DNA of 9,445 bases from the NCBI GenBank assembly GCA_022563275.1, contig JADFNR010000126.1, positions 1 to 9,445 on the forward strand. Direction: 5' to 3'. Positions 1 through 5,771 of the stretch are shown here, in pieces. The notes under the pieces were generated by a model that did no database searches, was not told where the DNA came from, and saw only the letters and a list, made by a program, of their open reading frames with translations. Position 1 is the stretch's first letter; each line of letters starts with the position of its first letter. The position numbers were made by a program, and so were the translations under genes. Origin of the DNA: Chloroflexota bacterium (GTDB lineage: Bacteria; Chloroflexota; Dehalococcoidia; UBA3495).

Positions 1-89
1 TAAAGAACGTCCCCATAGCCTTCCACCAGATGGCGAAACGCCTCCCGGTCGCCGCCCTGACAAAGCAGAACGGCTTCCTCATCGTTCAT
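1..89 (-). CDS. ECF-type RNA polymerase sigma factor, N-terminal fragment
   Basis: Reading the minus strand from an ATG at 89 gives 29 codons and then runs off the window edge. The peptide begins MNDEEAVLLCQGGD and continues REAFRHLVEGYGDVL. The pattern (acidic start, LL-x-x-GD-REAF-x-x-L-x-x-x-Y) is the usual opening of region 2 in sigma-70 family ECF factors, which bind core RNA polymerase and direct it to stress or envelope promoters. The start is supported by GGGAG about 6 bases upstream on the minus strand (95-99). Only part of region 2.1 is present, so the ECF subgroup, the -10 recognition region 2.4, region 4 and any anti-sigma partner cannot be seen. The family call is fairly safe from the pattern; specificity is unknown. 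An alternative is the start of another helical regulator, which I consider less likely. Confidence 0.6.
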   Translation of the reverse strand, partial: MNDEEAVLLCQGGDREAFRHLVEGYGDVL

Positions 90-441
90 AGACCGCTCCC
101 ATTACCCGTTTCTTCGAAGAAGGGTTCATTGGATAATATGCGTTCCGCGCCAAAAACGTTCCCTCCGGAATCGGTTCCGGCGTTGGAAACCGGTTTAGGT
201 TTAACAAGATTAGTAACGTATAAGGTGCGGAGCACCCACTTGGAAGGCGACCGCTGAAGAGGAGATAACAGCGGTTCGGAATCAGCGAGGAGTTTAAAAG
301 TAGAGGTTAAGAACTAAAGGATGGGCGATCGTGGACCGGGCAGTGAAATCGTCGAAACAACCAGCAAAAAAATCCACGTTCCGGTCTGTGAACCGAGGCA
401 TTGTCCAGCCATACTCCGCTTAAAACCCCGCCCGCCCCGGG
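90..441. other. Intergenic stretch without a convincing gene
   Basis: About 350 bases between two minus-strand genes, visibly more AT-rich than its surroundings. It holds a perfect 12-base palindrome TTCTTCGAAGAA (110-121), the palindrome AAACCGGTTT (187-196), a short hairpin GGTGC-GGA-GCACC (224-236) and a 7-bp hairpin ACCGCTG/CAGCGGT (250-256 and 269-275) whose 12-base loop contains GAGGAG. Two tiny plus-strand frames exist: ATG at 321 (44 codons, ending inside the 3' end of the neighbouring gene) and GTG at 331 (30 lysine-rich codons to 423, preceded by AAAGGA). Neither resembles a known protein. There is no obvious intrinsic terminator for the gene ending at 442. Confidence 0.6.
155..180 (-). 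promoter_or_regulatory. Candidate ECF-type (self-regulated?) promoter of the sigma factor
   Basis: On the minus strand GGAAC (178-174) is followed after 15 bases by CGTT (158-155), resembling the GGAAC / CGT(T/C) layout of many ECF promoters. The -35 element sits in a perfect inverted repeat, CCGGAA-TCGG-TTCCGG (165-180). The distance to the ATG at 89 is about 65 bases. A second GGAAC lies at 142-146, just before a TATTAT that could instead be a housekeeping -10. ECF factors often transcribe themselves, which is why I list it. The match is short and could be chance. Confidence 0.25.
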
Positions 442-891
442 TCACTCACGTTTAGCGAAGGACTCTTGGACCTCGGCCACCACCTGGCCGTCCTGGTTGG
501 TGAATGTGGTCTCCCAGACTATGAACACCATGGTGCCGGAGCGTCCGGTCTTGGCGTAGACATCTTTCAGGTGAGAGGACGCGGTCAACCGGTCGCCGGC
601 GTACACCGGGGCTTTGGGTTCGACCCGCTGTCCGGCGTGCATCTGAGTCTTGCCGAACTTGACCTTCACATCGGGTAGAGAAACCTGCCGGACCAGGATG
701 CAGCAGAGGGTCGGCGGGGCGATGCGGCCCCGGTACCCGGCCTCTTTGGCCCCATCGTCGGAACGGAATGCAGGGCCGGTCTCCCCGGTGCTGCTGTTGG
801 CCCGATCTATGATCTCGTCGGTGATCTCGAAGGGACCGGCCTTGTGTTCGACCCCGTATAAGGACCGGTCGTATTCAAGTTCCATGGCCAT
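442..891 (-). CDS. HadA-like hot-dog protein (MaoC dehydratase N-terminal type)
   Basis: The 149-residue protein is a single hot-dog domain of the FAS1-like/MaoC N-terminal dehydratase type. The middle (residues about 30-62, with GAKEAGYRGRIAPPT) and the second half (YAGDRL near 97-102, then a TGRSGTMVFIVWETTFTN strand pair and GQVVAEVQES) follow mycobacterial HadA, the structural subunit of a (3R)-hydroxyacyl-ACP dehydratase. In active R-hydratases the helix-loop holds an Asp and a His (D-x-NP-x-H). Here the aligned stretch reads TGETGPAFRSDDG, so neither seems present, as in HadA, which needs a catalytic partner. No partner gene is in view. The start ATG at 891 is favoured over Met3 because GGAG lies 8 bases upstream. 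The gene follows the PHP gene on the same strand with a 58-base gap and is probably co-transcribed. The acyl substrate (ACP or CoA) is unknown. Confidence 0.75.
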   Translation of the reverse strand: MAMELEYDRSLYGVEHKAGPFEITDEIIDRANSSTGETGPAFRSDDGAKEAGYRGRIAPPTLCCILVRQVSLPDVKVKFGKTQMHAGQRVEPKAPVYAGDRLTASSHLKDVYAKTGRSGTMVFIVWETTFTNQDGQVVAEVQESFAKRE

Positions 892-949
892 TGGTCTGTC
901 TCCTTATCTTAGAAAGGCGGGGGAACGCGGGGTTCAGTCAACGCGCCGG

Positions 950-1609
950 TCAGGGGGTGGCGCCGTTAACGATATTTTCCAGCCAGACGGGCTGGAATTC
1001 CTTGCCGAGCAGGGCGTCCACCAGATCGCTCTCGGTCTTGATCGGCGCTTTGAAGTCGGTCATGCAGGTGGCGATATGACTGGTCAGATGGGCATCGCTG
1101 CCGCCTATTCCCAGCAGGTTGTAATTCTCGCAGAGTTCGTCGGCCCGCTCGTTCTCGCCCGGGCGGCTGCCCCCGTTCAAGCGCTCAACTATCTCCACAT
1201 CGTCGAAAGCCTCTCCTTTGGCGATGTAGTCGGTCAGGCCGATCCCAAATCGGCCGGGGTGGGCGGGGAGGGCGATGGCGTCGTGCTGACGGGCTGCCTG
1301 CATCAGGGCTCTGGCATCCATGCCGACATCAGAGAAGTCCATCTCCTTGGTCAGCGCTGGGGAAACCCCGTAGACCAGGAAGTGACCGTAGCGGGTGTCC
1401 AGTTCGGAGCCCTTTAGGACCAGCAGGTTATACTGGGCGGCCAGGCCGGAATAGTCCTTGTCAAAGTCGAACTTCCGATGCTCGGTGAGCACTATGCCAT
1501 CGACGGTGTGGCCCCGTTTTCGCAGCACTTGGATCCATTTCACGTACTGCTCAACCGTGGCCCGGGAGTCGTCCGACGACACAGAATGGCTATGCATGTC
1601 CAGGTACAA
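950..1609 (-). CDS. PHP-domain metal-dependent phosphoesterase
   Basis: A 219-residue, single-domain PHP protein. PHP enzymes use a cluster of two or three metal ions to hydrolyse phosphoesters; stand-alone members include RNase AM/YciV-type 5'-3' exonucleases and small-molecule phosphatases. The ligand set looks complete: HSH at residues 6-8, D13/D14, EH at 43-44, E69 in GSEL, H76 in YGHF, H117 in PAHPGR and D162/H164 in GSDAH. Activity is therefore expected, but the substrate cannot be told. The start is uncertain: the reading frame opens with TTG at 1609 and has no good ribosome site, the next ATG (1597) would leave the metal-binding HSH at residues 2-4, and upstream the frame is open to a TAG at 1685-1687 without another start codon. 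It lies downstream of rnpB and ahead of the HadA-like gene on the same strand. Confidence 0.8.
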   Translation of the reverse strand: MYLDMHSHSVSSDDSRATVEQYVKWIQVLRKRGHTVDGIVLTEHRKFDFDKDYSGLAAQYNLLVLKGSELDTRYGHFLVYGVSPALTKEMDFSDVGMDARALMQAARQHDAIALPAHPGRFGIGLTDYIAKGEAFDDVEIVERLNGGSRPGENERADELCENYNLLGIGGSDAHLTSHIATCMTDFKAPIKTESDLVDALLGKEFQPVWLENIVNGATP

Positions 1610-1683
1610 GTTTAGGAAGTTCCCCTGTTGGTGGAGTGGCCCAGGCCCGCGTGTTCGCCCATGGCGGCGGCCGGAAAAAGCTG

Positions 1684-1712
1684 ACTAACGGGCGGGCGGG
1701 AATCTGGGTCAA
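1684..1712 (-). promoter_or_regulatory. Candidate promoter of the PHP/HadA-like operon
   Basis: On the minus strand TTGACC (1712-1707) is followed after exactly 17 bases by GTTAGT (1689-1684). The -35 is good; the -10 matches TATAAT at only three of six positions. It would start RNA near 1677, leaving a leader of about 65-70 bases before the TTG start of the PHP gene. Read-through from rnpB is an alternative source of the transcript. Confidence 0.35.
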
Positions 1713-1777
1713 TCATAATAGTTGCCGCTGGATTCATCAACCGCTGGTCCGCATATCGCGGCACAGTTACCATTTTC

Positions 1778-1795
1778 GCGGGAGCTAAATCCCGC
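1778..1795 (-). terminator. Stem-loop just downstream of rnpB
   Basis: A perfect 6-bp stem GCGGGA/TCCCGC (1778-1783 and 1790-1795) with a 6-base loop lies 16 bases beyond the 3' end of rnpB. No run of T follows on the minus strand (GAAAAT), so it is not a standard intrinsic terminator. It may be a weak terminator or a structure guiding 3'-end trimming of the RNase P precursor. Confidence 0.3.
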
Positions 1796-1810
1796 TTACG
1801 GAGTGTGGGT

Positions 1811-2228
1811 GGAGGGATTCTGCAGACCTGTAAGCCGGGTTCTGTATCCTTCCTGTGAAGGAAGAACGGTGACCATCTATCTAGCCCAACCGCCGGCGGT
1901 GAAGCCGGCGGAGGTCCGCTTTCGGCGGAGCGGCGTTGCCGCCGCGGTCAAGCGGCCAACCCGGGGACGGGCCGGGCGCCTAAGTCCCCCTATTTGGCCT
2001 TGCTCCAGGTGGGGTTTAGCCGCCGCTGCGTCACCGCAGACGGCCGGACGCTCTTACCGTCCGATTTCACCCTTATCCCGACGAGTCGGGACGGTATGTT
2101 TCTGTGCCACTTTCCGTTCCCGACGAAGTCGGGACCTGGGAGTTACCCAGCACCCTGCCCAGAGGAGCCCGGACTTTCCTCCCTCCCGATTGATCGGGAC
2201 GGCGGTCACCCGGTCTGCATGACCCTCC
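1811..2228 (-). ncRNA. rnpB: RNase P RNA, bacterial class A
   Basis: The minus strand carries the hallmark RNase P RNA segments in order: GAGGAAAGTCCGGGCTCC (5' strand of P4 and conserved region I), ACAGAAACATACCG, AAGGGTGAAA, GGTAAGAGC, GGAGCAAGGCCAAATAGGG, CTAGATAGATGG and ACAGAACCCGGCTTAC (3' strand of P4). The ends are set by P1, where GGAGGG..TGCAGACC (2228-2212) pairs with GGTCTGCA..CCCTCC (1828-1811). P2 is GGTGACC/GGTCACC and P19 is CTTCCT/AGGAAG. The tRNA CCA-binding GGU is kept in CCGGGTTGG. The RNA is the ribozyme that cuts 5' leaders from pre-tRNA. At about 418 nucleotides it is some 40 longer than E. coli M1 RNA (377), explained by two extra hairpins at 1890-1929. It has its own promoter and follows the zinc-ribbon gene. 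Confidence 0.96.
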
Positions 2229-2235
2229 GATTCGC

Positions 2236-2264
2236 ACTCTAGCATAGGCCCTATTGAGGGTCAA
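2236..2264 (-). promoter_or_regulatory. rnpB promoter (extended -10)
   Basis: On the minus strand TTGACC (2264-2259) and TAGAGT (2241-2236) are 17 bases apart, and the -10 is preceded by TGC, an extended -10 element. Transcription would begin 6-8 bases on, at about 2228-2230, which is exactly where the P1 helix of the RNA begins. This agreement of two independent signals makes the call strong. Confidence 0.8.
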
Positions 2265-2308
2265 ACGAAGAGAGTTCCGCGACGAAAATCCGGCTATTGG
2301 CGGACATG

Positions 2309-2334
2309 AAAAATGGCCGGTTAACCGGCCATTT
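2309..2334 (-). terminator. Intrinsic terminator of the zinc-ribbon gene
   Basis: A perfect inverted repeat with 12-base arms (2311-2322 and 2323-2334), effectively a TGGCCGG stem around a TTAA loop with A/T pairs at its base. On the minus strand it runs into TTTTT then C. It lies about 33 bases after the stop codon at 2367 and separates the zinc-ribbon transcript from the rnpB promoter. Confidence 0.85.
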
Positions 2335-2366
2335 ACATTACATGATTCGGATTCGGCTTTGGGAAG

Positions 2367-3068
2367 TTAACTTAGAAAGAGCATCCGGCCGCAACTGCTG
2401 CAAAGGACTACCTGTTGGCCGTTGCGGACCCGCTGCTGTTGATGGGTGGGCAGGGACATCCGGCAACCCTGGCAGAGTCCACGTTGCACCCTGGCGACCG
2501 CCAGCCCGCCTTTGGACTTTCTAAGCGCCTCGTAATGCTGGAGCGATGTCGGGTCCAGAACGTCGGTCAACTTCGAACGCTGGCCTTCAAACCCCGTCCG
2601 TTCTGCCTTCAGTTCTTTGATGACTCTCTGCAATTCGGCTTGGCGTTTCTTCCAAGCCGCCTTGGCTTCGCCGAGTTTGCTTTCCAGTTCGTTCTTCTTG
2701 CTTTGCGCTTCTTCGATCTTAACGGTGATCTCTGAAAGGGCTGTCTCTTTCTGTTCGATCAAGTGCAGGACGTTGGAGGCTTCGCGTTCCAGGCTTTCCA
2801 GGTCTCGAGGATTGGTGATCTCTCCGCCGTATAGCTGAGAGTTGAGGTTTTCAGATCTTTCTTTCTGGGATGCCGCTTCTAGTTTAGTGGCCTTTTGCTG
2901 GAGTTCGGTTTCCACCAGCCATTCGGCGTCCCGTTCCAGTTCCGATTCAAGATTCCCTATTGTGTTCCCGTTACTCAGTTCGTGTTCTGCTTTGTCATGC
3001 TCGTTTTGGACACGGTCCAGAATTATGTCCAATTCCTGTAGCGCAAACATCTGCCTAACGGTAGTCAT
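2367..3068 (-). CDS. COG1579-type coiled-coil protein with C-terminal zinc ribbon
   Basis: From the ATG at 3068 the product has 233 residues. Most of it (about residues 10-170) is charged and heptad-rich, forming a long antiparallel coiled coil. It ends with a zinc ribbon, C-x-x-C in RGLCQGCRMSLP and C-x-x-C in LCSSCGRML, the layout of the DUF164/zf-RING_7 family (COG1579; Chlamydia CdsZ/CT398 is a studied member). Members are thought to bind nucleic acid or act as protein adaptors; no enzymatic role is established. An in-frame ATG at 3116 is rejected as start because it falls at the predicted transcription start of the promoter at 3120-3148, while GAGGA (3077-3081) sits 8 bases before 3068. 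Transcribed alone, ending at a strong terminator. I recall this family near rnpB or RNase H genes in Actinobacteria, so the neighbourhood may be old. Confidence 0.88.
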   Translation of the reverse strand: MTTVRQMFALQELDIILDRVQNEHDKAEHELSNGNTIGNLESELERDAEWLVETELQQKATKLEAASQKERSENLNSQLYGGEITNPRDLESLEREASNVLHLIEQKETALSEITVKIEEAQSKKNELESKLGEAKAAWKKRQAELQRVIKELKAERTGFEGQRSKLTDVLDPTSLQHYEALRKSKGGLAVARVQRGLCQGCRMSLPTHQQQRVRNGQQVVLCSSCGRMLFLS

Positions 3069-3076
3069 TGATGCCG

Positions 3077-3081
3077 TCCTC
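3077..3081 (-). promoter_or_regulatory. Ribosome binding site deciding the zinc-ribbon start
   Basis: GAGGA on the minus strand, 8 bases before the ATG at 3068. The alternative upstream ATG at 3116 has no purine-rich site in front of it. Confidence 0.75.
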
Positions 3082-3119
3082 GCAAGAATACCAACAGTCC
3101 CATCGTCACACCCCATCCG

Positions 3120-3148
3120 ATTCTAGGAACGGAACGCCATATTGTCAA
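3120..3148 (-). promoter_or_regulatory. Near-consensus housekeeping promoter of the zinc-ribbon gene
   Basis: On the minus strand a perfect -35 TTGACA (3148-3143), a 17-base spacer and TAGAAT (3125-3120, five of six). RNA should start near 3113, giving a leader of about 45 bases to the ATG at 3068. It shares a 261-base divergent region with the nuclease gene. Confidence 0.8.
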
Positions 3149-3225
3149 ATGCGGCGGACCTGGCCTGCGGCGCGGCCATCTTTGGAAACCTGCTGGAGAG
3201 GCCGTCAATCTCGTTGCGGCGCCCC

Positions 3226-3255
3226 TTGTTTCTTGGCCCTTTTAGCCAACATAAT
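3226..3255 (+). promoter_or_regulatory. Candidate promoter of the SbcD-like gene
   Basis: TTGTTT (3226-3231), an 18-base spacer and CATAAT (3250-3255, five of six). The spacer holds a short inverted repeat, TTGGC (3233-3237) and GCCAA (3245-3249), which could be an operator half-site pair. The leader would be about 65-70 bases. The -35 is weak, so this is tentative. Confidence 0.35.
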
Positions 3256-3329
3256 CTCTGGTGTCAGATTTTGGATGGAAACCGCCATTTGTCTGCGGAT
3301 GTCCGGCGAACTCCAAATGAGAAAGTGAG

Positions 3330-4583
3330 ATGAGGATACTTCATTTTTCCGACCTGCATATCGGCGTGGAGAACTACGGCCGGACAGACCCCGAAACGGG
3401 GCTATCCACCCGGCTGGGAGATTTTCTCGACTCCCTGGACCAGGTTGTGGAGTTTGCCCTGAACGAAGGCGTTGATCTGGTGTTGCTGGCCGGCGACGCC
3501 TACAAGGGCCGGGACCCGACCCAGACCCACCAGCGGGAATTCGCCAAACGGCTGAACCGTCTGTCCCGCGCCGGGATCCCAATTTTTTTGTTGGTGGGTA
3601 ACCACGACCTGCCCGCCGCTTCCAGCCGGGCCACGGCGGTGGACATCTTTCCCACTCTGGAAGTCGCCAATATCTACGTGGGCGCCAATCTGGAGACGTA
3701 CAATGTGGCCACGCCGTCGGGGCCTTTGCAGGTCCTGGCCGTTCCGTGGCCAAGGCGCAGCGCCATCCTCAGCCGTGAGGAATCCCGTGGTCTGTCGATC
3801 GAACAGGTGCGGCAAGCCCTGGAAGAGCGGTTGACCGAAGGGATCGAGAGAACGGCCAAGGAATTGGACCCGAATGTGCCGGCGATCCTCACCGGGCATG
3901 TAACGGTGAACGGCGCCACCGTCGGCACGGAACGCTCCATGATGTTGGGACAAGACCACGTGCTTTTGGTCAGCGCGTTGGACCGGCCGGAGGTCGAATA
4001 CGTCGCATTGGGTCACATCCACAAACATCAGATCTTGCGTCCCGACCCGCCCATGGTGGTCTACTCTGGAAGCCTGCAAAGGGTGGACTTTAGCGAGGAA
4101 GGCGACGAAAAAGGATTTTGCGTCGTGGACCTTGACCCGGCCGCGCCCCAGGGCCGGCGGATGACCAATTTCGAGTTCCATAAATTGAAAGCCCGGAATT
4201 TCGTCACGGTGGACGTATCGGTGGAACCCCAAGACGTCGACCCCACGGCTACGGTGGTCCGGGCCATCGCCCGCAAGGACATAGCTGATTCGGTGGTCCG
4301 GGTGCGCATCTCCCTGGCGGCGGAGACCGACGCACATCTGAGTGAGACGGAGATCCGCGCGGCGTTGGAACCGGCCCACTTCATAGCTTCCATCTCCCGG
4401 GAGGTGACCGGGGCCCGGCGGACCCGCATATCTCCATCCGAGGGCGAGGACCTACAGCCGATGCAGGCCCTGGGGCTCTACCTGGACAGCAGGAAGATAG
4501 AGGGCGAACGCCGGGATAAGATCATGAGGAAGGCCGAGGAACTGATCGAACTGGACTCAGCCGAACCGGAAGAAGCCGCCTAG
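3330..4583 (+). CDS. sbcD: SbcD/Mre11-type DNA repair nuclease
   Basis: A 417-residue calcineurin-like metallophosphoesterase. The phosphoesterase motifs are all present in order: D8-x-H10 in FSDLHIG, G55-D56 in LLAGDAYKGRD, G90-N91-H92-D93, H190 in LTGHVTVNG and G228-H229-x-H231 in ALGHIHKHQ. These make the two-manganese site of SbcD/Mre11 nucleases, which process DNA ends and hairpins with the SbcC/Rad50 ATPase. Residues from about 275 form the capping domain, and the tail (QALGLYLDSRKIEGERRDKI near 380-400) would hold SbcC-contacting helices. The length is normal for the family. The start is ATG at 3330 with GAGAAAGTGAG just before it, a modest ribosome site. Unusually, no sbcC follows; the next gene converges from the other strand 30 bases away. 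It could be a Mre11-like paralogue working with a distant partner. Confidence 0.88.
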   Translation: MRILHFSDLHIGVENYGRTDPETGLSTRLGDFLDSLDQVVEFALNEGVDLVLLAGDAYKGRDPTQTHQREFAKRLNRLSRAGIPIFLLVGNHDLPAASSRATAVDIFPTLEVANIYVGANLETYNVATPSGPLQVLAVPWPRRSAILSREESRGLSIEQVRQALEERLTEGIERTAKELDPNVPAILTGHVTVNGATVGTERSMMLGQDHVLLVSALDRPEVEYVALGHIHKHQILRPDPPMVVYSGSLQRVDFSEEGDEKGFCVVDLDPAAPQGRRMTNFEFHKLKARNFVTVDVSVEPQDVDPTATVVRAIARKDIADSVVRVRISLAAETDAHLSETEIRAALEPAHFIASISREVTGARRTRISPSEGEDLQPMQALGLYLDSRKIEGERRDKIMRKAEELIELDSAEPEEAA

Positions 4584-4613
4584 GGCGAAACGGCCAAGCG
4601 CCGCTGTGCCGCC

Positions 4614-5573
4614 TTAGACTAGTTTGCGGGCCAATGCATGGCTGCCGTCAACCAGGTCCTTGAATACTTCTTGGACCGTCAAGATCTCTGAGATCAGTCC
4701 GGCTCCCGCGCCGGTATAGGCGATACTGGATTCGAAGTCGCCATCGAGGAAAGCCGCTCTGGTCCGGTCGATGCCCAGTTCCTGTTCCCAGGCGGCTGGG
4801 TCGTCGCCGCTGTCCAAGCCGGATTCCTTCATCTGCATGGCGATGCCCTGCTTGAGGATCCTGGTCGGCCATTTGTCTCCTCCCACCACAATGGTCCCGC
4901 TGTCGATGGCCGCCACCACCGCCGTCTTGTAAATCTGATGGGAGATGCATTCTTTGGTTGCAACGAACCGGGAGCCCATCTGTACGCCCATGGCGCCCAG
5001 GGCCGTCGCGGCCACGTAGCCGCGAGCGTCAACGATACCGCCGGAGGCGATCACCGGGATGGCGATGGACCCGACCACCTGGGGAACCAATACCATGGTG
5101 GAAACCTTGTCGGCGCCGCGCAGGCCGCCGCCTTCAAAGCCTTCGGCGATGACCATGTCCACTCCCTGGGCCTCCGCTCCGCGGGCGTGCCGCACCGTCG
5201 TGACCTGGTGGATGACCGTCATGTTGTGCTCTTTCAGCGCGCCGGTGAACAGCGCCGGGCTACCGCCGTAGGTGATGGCGATGTTGATGCCCTCTTGGGC
5301 CGCGGCCTCGATCAATTGCTCTATCTGAGGGTGCGGCAGGTAGAACGAAACGCCGAAGGGCTTTTGAGTCAGACGCTGGACCCGTCGAATCACAGCGTGG
5401 AGATCGGCCACCGGGTCGCCGCCCGGCTCAACCCCGGACGTGGGGTGCAATACCCCCAACCCACCGGCGTTGGAAACGGCCGCGACCAATTCTGGGTTGG
5501 ACACCCAGGGTAGTCCCGCCTGGAGGACCGGATAGGAGATCCCTAATGCGGTGCTAACCGGGGTGCGTTTCAT
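4614..5573 (-). CDS. Nitronate monooxygenase / FabK-family FMN oxidoreductase
   Basis: A 319-residue TIM-barrel flavoprotein of the 2-nitropropane dioxygenase family, which covers nitronate monooxygenases and the enoyl-ACP reductase FabK. Visible family features are the N-terminal PVLQAGLPWVSNPEL with AAVSNAGGLGVL (31-42), PFGVSF (72-77), VIAEGFEGGG (141-150), IPVIASGGI (172-180) and GAMGVQMGSRFVATKE (193-208), the last two being the FMN phosphate-binding segments. In the family the third segment normally ends GGH-x-G and the histidine is the active-site base; here it reads GGLRG, with Leu151. The enzyme probably binds FMN, but the classical nitronate reaction is doubtful. Start ATG at 5573 with AAGG 10 bases upstream. 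Its own promoter is at 5710-5738. It converges on the nuclease gene with a 30-base gap lacking a clear terminator. Confidence 0.82.
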   Translation of the reverse strand: MKRTPVSTALGISYPVLQAGLPWVSNPELVAAVSNAGGLGVLHPTSGVEPGGDPVADLHAVIRRVQRLTQKPFGVSFYLPHPQIEQLIEAAAQEGINIAITYGGSPALFTGALKEHNMTVIHQVTTVRHARGAEAQGVDMVIAEGFEGGGLRGADKVSTMVLVPQVVGSIAIPVIASGGIVDARGYVAATALGAMGVQMGSRFVATKECISHQIYKTAVVAAIDSGTIVVGGDKWPTRILKQGIAMQMKESGLDSGDDPAAWEQELGIDRTRAAFLDGDFESSIAYTGAGAGLISEILTVQEVFKDLVDGSHALARKLV

Positions 5574-5709
5574 CTGATAATTACCTTACCAATTTCCGTA
5601 GACGTTCTGGCGCTCTTTTGCGTGGCGCCGGTCTGGAAAACCTGTGCCTGAGCGCGGACCCGTAGCCAGTTTTACCGGTCCTAATCCGACCGGTCGCGAA
5701 GTCTGACCG

Positions 5710-5738
5710 ATTGTACGGCCACGCCTAATTGGTGTCAA
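5710..5738 (-). promoter_or_regulatory. Near-consensus promoter of the FMN oxidoreductase gene
   Basis: On the minus strand a perfect TTGACA (5738-5733), a 17-base spacer and TACAAT (5715-5710, five of six). RNA would begin near 5703, giving a leader of about 130 bases. The leader contains two ACCGGT palindromes 15 bases apart (5674-5679 and 5689-5694), a possible paired operator. Confidence 0.75.
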
Positions 5739-5771
5739 CTGATTTCGGATACAGCCCCTGCCCTGTTCGGC

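Noticed and set aside
265..290. tRNA-like GGTTCGGAATC
   Set aside because: It recalls a T-loop, but no acceptor, anticodon or D-arm pairing surrounds it.
650..1417. Long plus-strand open frame (255 codons)
   Set aside because: It is antisense to the HadA-like and PHP genes, whose motifs are clear; composition of GC-rich codons opens the opposite frame.
1970..1985. Apparent loss of the RNase P tRNA-binding GGU (AGGCG in the P16/P17 loop)
   Set aside because: The CCA-binding GGU lies in the other strand of L15 and is present in CCGGGTTGG, so the motif is intact.
1722..2222. Plus-strand open frames and minus-strand small frames over the rnpB region
   Set aside because: The stretch is a highly conserved structured RNA; frames here are incidental.
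3069..3116. Sixteen-residue N-terminal extension of the zinc-ribbon protein
   Set aside because: Its ATG coincides with the predicted transcription start and lacks a ribosome site; the internal ATG has both a leader and GAGGA.
3205..3753. Minus-strand frame ending in a lysine-rich tail (MLAKRAKKQGAPQRD)
   Set aside because: Mostly antisense to the nuclease gene; the last 27 codons lie in the intergenic region but have no ribosome site or promoter.
3402..4379. 325-codon minus-strand frame
   Set aside because: Antisense to the SbcD-like gene, which has all nuclease motifs; the antisense product resembles nothing.
4584..4613. Shared terminator between the convergent nuclease and flavoprotein genes
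   Set aside because: Only a short GGCG/CGCC pairing and no T-run on either strand.
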